Of a DNA stretch of 64,000 nucleotides, positions 39,215 to 47,293 are shown one piece after another. Each line of letters begins with the position of its first letter. Within the stretch, counting starts at the first letter, position 1. This DNA comes from Flavobacterium sp. (lineage in GTDB: Bacteria > Bacteroidota > Bacteroidia > Flavobacteriales > Flavobacteriaceae). The stretch is from NCBI GenBank assembly GCA_027484725.1, contig JAIXSK010000030.1, forward strand, positions 62,001 to 126,000, written 5' to 3'. The position numbers were made by a program, and so were the translations under genes. The notes below the pieces were generated by a model. That model made no database searches. It was given only the letters and a program-made list of their open reading frames with translations, and was not told the origin of the DNA.

Positions 39215-39646
39215 ATGAATCGTTTTTTATCAACCAAGAATTTTTACACCGTGGGCATTCTCTGGACTTTGGTTTTGGGCATGATTTTCTTGCTCTATAT
39301 CGGACTCAAAAAAGAGCATGTTCCGTTTTTCCCGGTAGTGGTTTTATCTGCAGTAATTGTTTTGATTTTGTGGGTTTTACTTGACACGCGCTACGTCATC
39401 AAAAGGCATTTTTTGCTGTATCGCTCCGGACCTTATCGCGGTAGAATCGACATTGAGAAAATCAAGAAAATCAAGTATTTTTCCGGATTATACGTACCGG
39501 TCACCATGAAGCCCGCCCTAGATACAAAAGGATTCATCATCACATACAATCAATACGATGATGTGTATGTATCGCCTATAAAAAGCGATGTTTTCTTATC
39601 AGAATTACTCAAAATTAACCCGAATATTGAAGTAATAGAAAATTAA
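39215..39646 (+). CDS. small PH-domain membrane protein (YyaB-like)
   Basis: 143 residues from ATG at 39215; an in-frame TTG at 39197 is less likely. Two membrane helices (about 9-55) followed by a bacterial PH-like domain (RYVIKRHFLLYRSGPYRGRIDIEKI in pieces; KPALDTKGFIITYNQYDDVYVSP). Third PH-type membrane gene in this region, here divergent from menB. Ends with a 4-base stop overlap with the convergent cvfB-like gene. Confidence 0.75.
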   Translation: MNRFLSTKNFYTVGILWTLVLGMIFLLYIGLKKEHVPFFPVVVLSAVIVLILWVLLDTRYVIKRHFLLYRSGPYRGRIDIEKIKKIKYFSGLYVPVTMKPALDTKGFIITYNQYDDVYVSPIKSDVFLSELLKINPNIEVIEN

Positions 39647-40482
39647 TCTATCAGGTAAATTCCGTCTTCTTTGAACTCAATCAATCGTTCGCGATAAAGC
39701 ACTCCAATGGCTTTTTTGAAGGTTTTTTTACTCATGTTCAACAGTGTTTTGATGTCATCCGGATGACTGTTGTCATGCAATCTGAGAAAACCTTTTCCTG
39801 AACGCAATTTTTCTAAAATCGCAACTGCACTTGATTCAATATGGTCAAAACCTTCGGGTTGTAATGAAATATCCAGTTTGTGATCAGGCCTGATAGCTTT
39901 AACGAAACCTTTGATCCGGTCACCTAACCGGATGCGATCATCAAAAATCTCACCTTTGTATATCAAACCTTTGTGCTTTTGATTGACAATAACATTGAGC
40001 CCGAGTTCAGTACTGTGCGAAACAATTAAATCAACTTCTTGACCTTTTTCAACAGTTAATTCATCGTTGCTCAAAAACTGATTGGTCTTGCTCGAAGCCA
40101 CCAATCGCTGCGTTTTTTCATCCAAATACAAATACACCAAATAGCGTTTGCCTTGCTCCATTTTGCGTGCTTGTTCTTTAAACGGCACAAATAAATCTTT
40201 TTCTAAACCCCAATCGAGAAAAGCGCCCAACTGATTGGTATAATTGACCCTGAGCAAAGCAAAATCATTCAAGTGAATATAGGGTTCAAGTGTAGTTGCT
40301 ACTGGTCTTTCTTGTTGGTCAAGATAAACAAAAACACGCAACTCCTCACCTATTTTATATTGCTTGGGAACATACTTATTGGGCAATAAAATCTCGTCTT
40401 CATTTTGAGGGTTTCCTAAAAACAAACCTACTCCGGTTGACCTGAGAATGGAAAGTGTATGGTGTTGTCCGATGGCAATCAT
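39643..40482 (-). CDS. S1-like RNA-binding protein, CvfB family
   Basis: 279 residues. CvfB/YitL-type arrangement: three OB/S1-like domains (about 1-65, 70-135, 145-215) and a C-terminal winged helix (about 225-278; LLNMSKKTFKKAIGVLYRERLIEF). Motifs include LGAFLDWGLEKDLFVPFKEQ and YKGEIFDDRIRLGDRIKGFV. CvfB binds RNA and affects virulence gene expression in Staphylococcus; the role here is unknown. Confidence 0.87.
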   Translation of the reverse strand: MIAIGQHHTLSILRSTGVGLFLGNPQNEDEILLPNKYVPKQYKIGEELRVFVYLDQQERPVATTLEPYIHLNDFALLRVNYTNQLGAFLDWGLEKDLFVPFKEQARKMEQGKRYLVYLYLDEKTQRLVASSKTNQFLSNDELTVEKGQEVDLIVSHSTELGLNVIVNQKHKGLIYKGEIFDDRIRLGDRIKGFVKAIRPDHKLDISLQPEGFDHIESSAVAILEKLRSGKGFLRLHDNSHPDDIKTLLNMSKKTFKKAIGVLYRERLIEFKEDGIYLID

Positions 40483-40571
40483 AGAAATATTTAAAGCGCG
40501 AAGATACGCAAGTTTCAGGCATGTTTACCTTAAATCTACCTATGATTTTAAGGCTCAAAAACTTTATTTGA

Positions 40572-40579
40572 TACTTTTG
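40572..40579 (+). promoter_or_regulatory. predicted -7 element of the beta-propeller T9SS gene
   Basis: TACTTTTG, 18 bases before the ATG at 40598. No good TTG at the usual -33 distance. Supports the start at 40598. Confidence 0.4.
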
Positions 40580-40597
40580 GTTCAAAGAGCAAACCTT

Positions 40598-42136
40598 ATG
40601 AAAAAATTATTCTTCATCTGCACAGTCATTTTTTTACATCAACTTCAAGCACAAACCTTTGAATGGGTCAAAGCGCCTCAAATTAATTTCAATGCCAACC
40701 CTGATATGATTGGTTATGTAACTACGGTTGATTCTGACAGCAATATTTATCTTTCGGGTTTTGCTGATAACCGATATATCTACACCGACATCTTTGGCGA
40801 TTTGTTTTTCAAAAAATACAACGAACAAGGCGAATTGTTGTGGGAAAAAACATTTACCGGAAAAGGTCAGATATACAAAATAACAACCGACAGTCAAAAA
40901 AACACCATTGTTGCCGCTGCCTTTATTGACCAATTAAACCTTGAAACCACCACATTGACTTCAAGCGAACAAGGTGTTGAAGCCGTTCTATTAAAATTCA
41001 GTCCCGACGGAGCCTTACTTTGGCATCAAATCATTGAACTGGGCGAATTCAACAATGTAAACTTTAAAGCGGTGGTGGTTGATGCACAAGACAATATTTA
41101 TCTGGGTTATGACAATTTCTGGAATTCAAACATCCAAAAAAAATCTCCCGATGGGCAAACGCTTTTAACCATTGCACAAAATAATGTGAGCCTCATTTCA
41201 TCTATAAGTGTTGACAATCAAGGAAACATATACGCCGCGGGTTCTTGTGCTGAAAATAATGCAACCTACAATGGGGTAAGCGTTCCTGCTTTACTTACCT
41301 ACAATACCTATGTTTCAAAATACGATGCACTTGGGAATTTTCAATGGGTAAAATATGTAGAAGATATAACTTGCCCAACACCGCAAGTCGTAGCGTATTC
41401 GCCTGATGCAGTGTATTTTTGTTCTGAATTAAATGGCGATTTTTCTTTCGATGCGCTTCAAATTGAAGGCCAGCAATCAAGTTTTATGAGTGATTTTTTT
41501 CTGAGCAAACTCAACGCCCAAGGTCAATTTCAATGGGTTCGGGAAATAATTGGGAGTGGCAGAGCTTATCTGGGTCATCGCAATTTTTTGAATCTCGATA
41601 CACTGGGAAACATTTATTGGGTGGGTAGTTTTTCTGAAAGCATCAGTTGGAACAGTCAATTTCAATCGCAATCCAACGGATTTAGAGATGCTTTGTTGCT
41701 CAAGTACAACCCCGAAGGCGAAGTGGTTTTGGCCAAATCAGTCGGAGGAAATTCATATGATCGATTTGATAGCGTGGCCATTGACCCAACCGGAAACATT
41801 TATTTAAGCGGAATGGCTGGTGGTACTTTTCAATTTGATGCAATTCCATTTACAGGAACTTCGCTCTACAATCCGTTTTTGGCCAAATTGAATCCTAATT
41901 CACTGAGCATTTCTGAACAAAATTCATCAGACGATTCTATTTATCCCAATCCGGTCCATAATAAATTTTACCTCAAAACATTTGCAATCAAACAACTAAC
42001 CGTTTACAATTTGCTCGGGCAAAAAGTAAAAGAATTCAATAGTGATGCATCAGGAATGGACATTTCAGATTTACCCTCTGGGACTTATCTGGTCAAAACC
42101 AATACAGGAATTAGCATCAAACTCATAAAAGATTAG
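40598..42136 (+). CDS. secreted repeat (SBBP-type) protein with T9SS sorting domain
   Basis: 512 residues from ATG at 40598 (MKKLFFICTVIFLHQLQAQ, signal peptide); a frame running back to 40448 would overlap the cvfB-like gene. Repeated units of about 55-60 residues contain D-x-x-G-N-I-Y-(L/A)-(S/A)-G (e.g. VDSDSNIYLSGFA, VDNQGNIYAAGSC, DPTGNIYLSGMAGG) and a K(Y/F)(N/D/S)xxGxxxW strand, as in SBBP-repeat proteins predicted to form a beta-propeller. The C-terminus is a T9SS sorting domain: SIYPNPVHNKFYLKTF, YNLLGQKVKEF, GTYLVKT. Function unknown; no catalytic residues visible. Confidence 0.87.
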   Translation: MKKLFFICTVIFLHQLQAQTFEWVKAPQINFNANPDMIGYVTTVDSDSNIYLSGFADNRYIYTDIFGDLFFKKYNEQGELLWEKTFTGKGQIYKITTDSQKNTIVAAAFIDQLNLETTTLTSSEQGVEAVLLKFSPDGALLWHQIIELGEFNNVNFKAVVVDAQDNIYLGYDNFWNSNIQKKSPDGQTLLTIAQNNVSLISSISVDNQGNIYAAGSCAENNATYNGVSVPALLTYNTYVSKYDALGNFQWVKYVEDITCPTPQVVAYSPDAVYFCSELNGDFSFDALQIEGQQSSFMSDFFLSKLNAQGQFQWVREIIGSGRAYLGHRNFLNLDTLGNIYWVGSFSESISWNSQFQSQSNGFRDALLLKYNPEGEVVLAKSVGGNSYDRFDSVAIDPTGNIYLSGMAGGTFQFDAIPFTGTSLYNPFLAKLNPNSLSISEQNSSDDSIYPNPVHNKFYLKTFAIKQLTVYNLLGQKVKEFNSDASGMDISDLPSGTYLVKTNTGISIKLIKD

Positions 42137-43794
42137 GCAAGCTCTTTAAAATATTGCAACAAAATTTTGTCATTTTCTTGCGCCGGGGTAAATACTTCTA
42201 AAATAGCAGGTTGATCAACAGCTGAGAACAATTGTTTTACGCCAACTGTTAGCTCATTTTCATTGATTGCCGAGAAATATTCAAATCCAAACATTTTAGC
42301 CAGATGTGCAGCGGTCAATTGGTGTTGGGTTTCAAAATAAGTCTGAAAAACTTTGTTTTCTTGGTGTCCGGGCAAAATTCTAAAAATGCCACCGCCCCCA
42401 TTGTTGACCAGAATAATTTTAAAATGTTTTGGAATGTAGTTGTTCCAAAGGGCATTGCTGTCATATAAAAAACCAATGTCGCCCGTGATCAAAACAGTGG
42501 GTTCCTGATGCACCGTAGCTGCACCAATTGCGGTAGAAGTACTGCCGTCAATACCACTGGTTCCGCGGTTGCAAAACACAGAAATAGCATCATCAATATC
42601 AAACAATTGCGCATAGCGAATGGCCGAACTGTTGCTGATTTGCAACATGGATTTCTTGGGCAAACGCGGCAAAACAATTTCAAAAACCTTCAAATCTGAA
42701 AAAGGAATCTTACCCAAATAAGCTTTGTGTTTGCGCGCGCGCATCACTTGAATTTCTTGCATCTGAGCTGCATATTCACTGTTCACTATTTTGGTAAACG
42801 GTAGAATTTGATGAAAAAAATCATTGGGATGCGCTTCAAAATGATGGGTCAAAGCACCAAAAGTATTGTAGGCTCTGAGCGGATCAACATGCCAATGATG
42901 TTCCGGGCGGTAGTTGCGCAACAACGATTTGATGCGTTTAGAAACAATCATTCCGCCAAAAGTAATCAAAACATCGGGCTTAAATTGCGCCATGTCGCGC
43001 TCTTTAAATGGTGTGATGATGGAATCAATATGGTTCAAAAATGACGGATGATGTACATTTGAACTGGCTTCGGTCATCACCACAATAGACGGGTCAGCAG
43101 CCCACCATTCAATGATTTCGGTATCGATTTCATTCGGGTCTAAAGTGCCGACCAAAATGAGTTTTTTTTGCGCCGAATTCCAAATATTGGTGCAGGCAAT
43201 AATATCCTCAATCGAAATATTTTTAAAAACCTTGGCAAAACCTGAAATCGTTGGGTCCACCGATAGTTTGCGCGACATTAAATACAAAGGCTCTTCAAAC
43301 GGAGCATTGATGTGCGTTGGGCCTTTTTGTGTATGGGCTACCGTGATGGCTTCATTGATTTTATGGTCATTTTCAAAACTTTCTCCCTCGGTTAAATTTG
43401 CATTGTACAGAGAATGATTTTGAAAAACGTTCATTTGACGAATGGTTTGTCCGTCACCGATGTCAATTTTATTCAAAGGTCTATCGGCCGAGATAACAAT
43501 CAGAGGAATCTGACTGTAAAAAGCTTCGGCAAAAGCCGGATAATAATTGAGTAAAGCCGAACCCGAAGTACACACCAAAGCCACCGGTTTTTTGATTTGC
43601 TGCGCAATGCCCAAGGCAAAAAAAGCAGCCGAACGTTCATCGGCAATACTGTAACATTTAAATTGCGGATTGGCAGTAAAACCAAGTGTTAACGGAGCAT
43701 TGCGCGACCCCGGAGAAATTACAATATGGTGAACGCCTTTGGCCAGACAAATCTGAATAATGCTCTGCGCTAAAGGAATTCTGGGGTAATTCAT
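42133..43794 (-). CDS. menD: menaquinone synthesis protein MenD (SEPHCHC synthase)
   Basis: 553 residues from ATG at 43794 (MNYPRIPLAQSII); 12 further in-frame codons upstream lack similarity. Thiamine diphosphate enzyme joining isochorismate and 2-oxoglutarate. N-terminal VHHIVISPGSRNAPLTLGF, DERSAAFFALGIAQ, and ALVCTSGSALLNYYPAFAEA in pieces; ThDP/Mg motif in VLITGDIGFLYDSNALWNN; RGTSGIDGSTSTAIGAA near residue 405. Convergent with the propeller gene, with stops overlapping by 4 bases. Confidence 0.95.
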   Translation of the reverse strand: MNYPRIPLAQSIIQICLAKGVHHIVISPGSRNAPLTLGFTANPQFKCYSIADERSAAFFALGIAQQIKKPVALVCTSGSALLNYYPAFAEAFYSQIPLIVISADRPLNKIDIGDGQTIRQMNVFQNHSLYNANLTEGESFENDHKINEAITVAHTQKGPTHINAPFEEPLYLMSRKLSVDPTISGFAKVFKNISIEDIIACTNIWNSAQKKLILVGTLDPNEIDTEIIEWWAADPSIVVMTEASSNVHHPSFLNHIDSIITPFKERDMAQFKPDVLITFGGMIVSKRIKSLLRNYRPEHHWHVDPLRAYNTFGALTHHFEAHPNDFFHQILPFTKIVNSEYAAQMQEIQVMRARKHKAYLGKIPFSDLKVFEIVLPRLPKKSMLQISNSSAIRYAQLFDIDDAISVFCNRGTSGIDGSTSTAIGAATVHQEPTVLITGDIGFLYDSNALWNNYIPKHFKIILVNNGGGGIFRILPGHQENKVFQTYFETQHQLTAAHLAKMFGFEYFSAINENELTVGVKQLFSAVDQPAILEVFTPAQENDKILLQYFKELA

Positions 43795-43852
43795 CTTTTT
43801 AAAATGTGCAGCAAATTTACAATAACCCATTGAATTGAATCGTGTAACATGT

Positions 43853-43885
43853 ATTAATTTGATGCAAAACCCAATATATTTGTTT
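43853..43885 (+). repeat. 33-bp direct repeat, left copy (contains a promoter-like -7 box)
   Basis: Begins ATTAATTTGATGC and ends CAATATATTTGTTT; identical over 33 bases to 44729-44761. Contains TATATTTG (43875-43882), a TAnnTTTG match, 68 bases before the ATG of the gene at 43951. The two copies bracket that gene. Confidence 0.85.
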
Positions 43886-43950
43886 TAAGTTGTTGCTTTT
43901 TTGTACTGATGCAACCAAAACCCAGTCACTCATAAAATTTTAAAATTAAT

Positions 43951-44658
43951 ATGAGAAAACTTATTTTGTTTATGTTATTGCTCGTCATTATTCCAAATTT
44001 AAGAGCACAGCGCGTTGAGTTTATTTCTAAAGGAGATACCCTTCAAAAACCTGATTATCAGCAATTCATTTACATCAGTGACAGTACCGATGTGTCAAAT
44101 TCAATTTTTGTGGGTAAAGCAAAATGCATCGGTGAACTTAAAAATGTGATTGCGTTGTTTGAATCTATTCGATCAAAAGCAATAGGATATGGTGCTAACT
44201 CATTTAAATTTGAAAGTTATAAAAAGCTCAATGAAGAAAACGGAGAACTCGTTTTATCACTCTACTTCAATGAAGGAGATTTTTTTGAAAATAATGCACA
44301 AAAACTACCCAAGAACAAAATCTACATTTTTGGTGTTCAAAACTTATTGTCCGATCGATCGCAAACTTTTAAATTGGATGATACAAAATATGAGATTAGT
44401 GCTGGAACTTACATGGAATTTGATCGAAAAGACGAAACCAGAATCAATAAAGGTGGTTTTAGTGGCGAGACCGTCTATGTCAAAAAATCAGATGAAGATT
44501 TTTGTAAATTTTTGAGTTTTTCAGGAATCAATGTAAACGGAGGCCAAGCAAATCCGGCTTCAGGAGCTGTGGGCGTTAGTTTTAACACCGGAAAAATAAA
44601 CAATATTGAGCCCAATTTAGCGCTTGCTTTGATGAAGATTTACAAATTGGCTCCATGA
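43951..44658 (+). CDS. exported protein of unknown function
   Basis: 235 residues with a signal peptide (MRKLILFMLLLVIIPNLRAQ). Mature part contains VEFISKGDTLQ, YISDSTDVSNSIFVGKAK, and FSGETVYVKKSDEDFCKFLSF. One Cys pair (CIGEL and FCKFL). I do not recognise the family. It sits alone between two perfect 33-bp direct repeats. No membrane segment apart from the signal; no enzymatic motif. Confidence 0.75.
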   Translation: MRKLILFMLLLVIIPNLRAQRVEFISKGDTLQKPDYQQFIYISDSTDVSNSIFVGKAKCIGELKNVIALFESIRSKAIGYGANSFKFESYKKLNEENGELVLSLYFNEGDFFENNAQKLPKNKIYIFGVQNLLSDRSQTFKLDDTKYEISAGTYMEFDRKDETRINKGGFSGETVYVKKSDEDFCKFLSFSGINVNGGQANPASGAVGVSFNTGKINNIEPNLALALMKIYKLAP

Positions 44659-44728
44659 TCTTTATATATTTTGTTTCATGAGTGCGGTTTGACTAATGAA
44701 GCTCATTCAATTTAGCAGAGCCTTGAGA

Positions 44729-44761
44729 ATTAATTTGATGCAAAACCCAATATATTTGTTT
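44729..44761 (+). repeat. 33-bp direct repeat, right copy (promoter-like)
   Basis: Identical to 43853-43885. Contains TATATTTG (44751-44758), 25 bases before the ATG of the thioredoxin-like gene at 44784, a spacing that fits a promoter. A TTG at 44723-44725 lies just outside the repeat. Confidence 0.85.
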
Positions 44762-44783
44762 GTCTTTTTAAAATAGCGCGCTT

Positions 44784-45965
44784 ATGAATTGTAAATTCTT
44801 CTTGGTTTGTGTTTGCTTGCTCAGTCTGAGTCTTTCTGCACAAGGAAAAATTGATTTTGACAGTTCGGGTTTTCAGGCGGTTGTCAAACGCGCCAAATCT
44901 GAAAACAAACCGGTTTTTTATATGCTTTATGCTACTTGGTGTGCGCATTGCAACAAGATGAAAAATGAGGTTTTTACGGATACTTTGGTTAGTAATTTCA
45001 TCAACAAAAACTACATCAGCGCTTGGCAAGACATTGAAAAAGGCGAGGGAGAAATGTTTAAAAAGAAATTTGGTATTAAATACTTTCCGACATTTATTTT
45101 CTTTGACCAAAATGGCAACGAACTCTACAATATCAGTGGTGAATTCAAACCGACAGAATTTGTGGCCGAAGCCAAAAACGCCTTGATTCGTGAAAAACAA
45201 TTGCCCTACTTAGAAGCTCAATTCAATGCCGATGTGAGCAATGCCGATAAATGTTTGGCTTATCTGTCGGCACTCAACAAAGGGCGCGACCGCCAACTCC
45301 TCTCGCCTATTGCCGCTAAATATCTGGCCACCCAAAAAGACGAACAACTCATCAGTGCCAACAATTGGAAGATTATTGCCAACGGTGTAACCGATATTCA
45401 ATCTCGGGAATTTCAGTATGTGCTTGGGCATATCAAGGAATTTGAGGGTGTATCTTCGGCCAAACGCGTGCAACGAAAAATTGAGAATACCGTTAATGAA
45501 TTTCTGATGCCTGCCGTGGAATTATCAGATACTTTAACCTACAAAAAACGCCGTTTTATTGCGCAAACCATCAACATGCGCCGAGTTGACTCGCTGCTTT
45601 TTGGTTTTGACACCCAGTTGGCTGTTAAAGTCAACAACTGGAAAAATTACCGAAAAGTTACGCAAAGCAATACCGAAAAATTTGCTTGGAATGACGCCAA
45701 AACACTTTTAGACATTGCCGGAAATTACCAGAAAAATATTATAGAAAGTGCCGCACTACTTGATGCGATTAAATGGACTCAACGGGCTATTATTCTAAAC
45801 GAAACCTATGATGCTGAAATTCTGCTGGCGCGTTTATATCTGAAAAACAAAGACAAAAAAAGTGCGCAACAATGGGCCGAAAAAGCCAAAGCCAAGAATG
45901 CTGCTTTTGGTTGGAAGACTACTGAAGCCGATGAAATTCTGTCGCAAATTGCTACTAAAAATTGA
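44784..45965 (+). CDS. exported thioredoxin-fold protein
   Basis: 393 residues. Signal peptide (MNCKFFLVCVCLLSLSLSAQ). Thioredoxin-like domain (about 22-130) with active site YATWCAHCNKM (C-A-H-C) and cis-Pro in YFPTFIFFD. The remaining 260 residues are helical and include a TPR-like end (AQRAIILNETYDAEILLARLYLKNKDKKSAQQWAEKA in pieces). Probably a periplasmic disulfide reductase or a scaffold with a redox domain. A one-base overlap (TGATG) joins it to the GNAT gene. Confidence 0.85.
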   Translation: MNCKFFLVCVCLLSLSLSAQGKIDFDSSGFQAVVKRAKSENKPVFYMLYATWCAHCNKMKNEVFTDTLVSNFINKNYISAWQDIEKGEGEMFKKKFGIKYFPTFIFFDQNGNELYNISGEFKPTEFVAEAKNALIREKQLPYLEAQFNADVSNADKCLAYLSALNKGRDRQLLSPIAAKYLATQKDEQLISANNWKIIANGVTDIQSREFQYVLGHIKEFEGVSSAKRVQRKIENTVNEFLMPAVELSDTLTYKKRRFIAQTINMRRVDSLLFGFDTQLAVKVNNWKNYRKVTQSNTEKFAWNDAKTLLDIAGNYQKNIIESAALLDAIKWTQRAIILNETYDAEILLARLYLKNKDKKSAQQWAEKAKAKNAAFGWKTTEADEILSQIATKN

Positions 45966-46459
45966 TGCCTAAAATGATTCGTAACGCAACTACCGAAGAT
46001 TTACCCGCCATATTATCTATTGTGAATCACGCGATTTTGCATACCACGGCCAACTATTTATATGAACCGCAAACCTTGACCGATCAGCAAAAATGGTGGC
46101 AAGACAAACAAAACAAAAGTTTTCCGGTGTTGGTGGCACAAGTAAATAATGAAGTCATTGGCTTTGCTTCCTACGGAACGTTTAGAGAGAAAATTGGCTA
46201 TCAGTTCACGGTAGAACATTCAGTGTATGTGGCACCAGAATATATTAACCAAGGCATTGGCTCAAAACTACTTTCAGCACTTATTGAGTTGGCCAAATCA
46301 GAAGGTTATCACACCATGATTGGAGCCATTGATGCTGAAAACCACGACAGCATTGCCTTTCATGAAAAATTTGGTTTTATCAAAGCAGGTTTGATCAAGC
46401 AAGCGGCCTTTAAGTTTGACCGCTGGCTCGATTTGCAATTTGTACAATTGATGCTTTGA
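45965..46459 (+). CDS. GNAT family N-acetyltransferase
   Basis: 164 residues from ATG at 45965. GNAT fold with acetyl-CoA motif NQGIGSKLLSALIELA (Q-x-x-G-x-G) and VYVAPEYINQG before it; late NHDSIAFHEKFGF. Length and DQQKWWQDK plus SYGTFREKIGYQFTVEHSVYV in pieces resemble phosphinothricin/methionine sulfoximine-type acetyltransferases, but the substrate is not certain. Ends exactly where the convergent glutathione peroxidase gene ends (no gap). Confidence 0.88.
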   Translation: MPKMIRNATTEDLPAILSIVNHAILHTTANYLYEPQTLTDQQKWWQDKQNKSFPVLVAQVNNEVIGFASYGTFREKIGYQFTVEHSVYVAPEYINQGIGSKLLSALIELAKSEGYHTMIGAIDAENHDSIAFHEKFGFIKAGLIKQAAFKFDRWLDLQFVQLML

Positions 46460-47035
46460 TTAGCCTTTGATCCAATGGAGGATTTTAGCATCCATAGGCG
46501 ACGTTTGCGGAGCAATTACTTTGACTAAATGCCCTTTTTCATCAATGAGGTATTTCTGAAAATTCCATTCTACCTCAGAATCTTTATAACCGTTTTGGGA
46601 TTTTTGGGTCAGAAACTGATAAATCGGATGCATGTCTTTACCTTTTACTGAAATCTTAGACATCATCGGAAAAGAAACACCGTAATTGAGCGCGCAAAAC
46701 TGACTGATTTCAGCATTGGTACCAGGTTCTTGCGCGGCAAAGTTGTTGGCAGGAAAACCCACAATGACCAATCCTTGGCTTTTGTATTTTTTGTACAATG
46801 CTTCTAAATCTTTGTACTGAGGCGTAAGTCCGCATTTGGAAGCGGTATTGACAATCATGATTTTTTTTCCTTTGAGTGTAGAAAAATCAAAGGTTTTTCC
46901 GGATAAATCGGCAACTTTAAACGAATAAATAGTTTGGGTTTCCATGGTTTGTTTTTTGGAAGTTTGATTTTTTTTCTGTGCCCAAAAAGAAGTGGTCAAC
47001 ATCAGGCAAAACATTAAAGTAAAAGTTGTTTTCAT
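46460..47035 (-). CDS. glutathione peroxidase family protein, exported
   Basis: 191 residues, with a signal peptide (MKTTFTLMFCLMLTTSFWAQ) ahead of a normal-length peroxidase domain. Catalytic tetrad residues visible: Cys in NTASKCGLTPQY (cysteine type, not selenocysteine), Gln in FPANNFAAQEPG, Trp and Asn in VEWNFQKYL. Reduces hydroperoxides, probably with thioredoxin, in the periplasm. A strand-biased hairpin lies 76 bases upstream at 47111-47144. Confidence 0.9.
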   Translation of the reverse strand: MKTTFTLMFCLMLTTSFWAQKKNQTSKKQTMETQTIYSFKVADLSGKTFDFSTLKGKKIMIVNTASKCGLTPQYKDLEALYKKYKSQGLVIVGFPANNFAAQEPGTNAEISQFCALNYGVSFPMMSKISVKGKDMHPIYQFLTQKSQNGYKDSEVEWNFQKYLIDEKGHLVKVIAPQTSPMDAKILHWIKG

Positions 47036-47110
47036 AATGATTTCTTTTGTGCTAAATTATTCAATCAATAGCAACTCAAATAAAAACGAATCATAAAGTT
47101 ATCAAAAATG

Positions 47111-47144
47111 AGAAAGCCCGCACATTTGCATCTACGGACTTTCT
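47111..47144 (-). promoter_or_regulatory. terminator-like hairpin upstream of the peroxidase gene
   Basis: Minus strand AGAAAGTCCGTA / TGCGGGCTTTCT form a continuous 12-bp stem (two G-U pairs) with a 10-base loop, followed by CATTTTTGAT. On the plus strand the same two positions are C/A mismatches, so the structure favours a minus-strand transcript. It could be an attenuator in the peroxidase leader or the end of a small RNA. Confidence 0.45.
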
Positions 47145-47173
47145 ACCAACACAATTAAAACAAACAACAAAAC

Positions 47174-47185
47174 TGTTGCGCAACA
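47174..47185. promoter_or_regulatory. 12-bp palindrome, possible operator
   Basis: TGTTGCGCAACA, perfect dyad, in the divergent region between the peroxidase and sigma factor genes. May bind a dimeric regulator; no family match is recognised. Confidence 0.3.
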
Positions 47186-47265
47186 TTTCTTGTAACAATT
47201 ACGAAAAAAGAAATGCATTGGTTTTCAATTGAATTTTAAGCTCGGTGTATTAAAATTTGTTTTTT

Positions 47266-47273
47266 TAGATTTG
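47266..47273 (+). promoter_or_regulatory. predicted -7 element of the sigma factor gene
   Basis: TAGATTTG, 20 bases before the ATG at 47294. The -33 region has only a weak GTG at a suitable distance. The rest of the 258-base gap holds the hairpin and palindrome listed separately; nothing else is seen. Confidence 0.45.
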
Positions 47274-47293
47274 TACAACCAATCCTATCCGTT

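Noticed and set aside
40448..40597. Longer N-terminus for the propeller T9SS protein
   Set aside because: It overlaps the divergent cvfB-like gene and hides the signal peptide that starts at 40598.
47036..47293. A small protein gene in the longest intergenic gap
   Set aside because: No frame of useful length with a plausible start is seen; the gap holds a hairpin, a palindrome and promoter elements.
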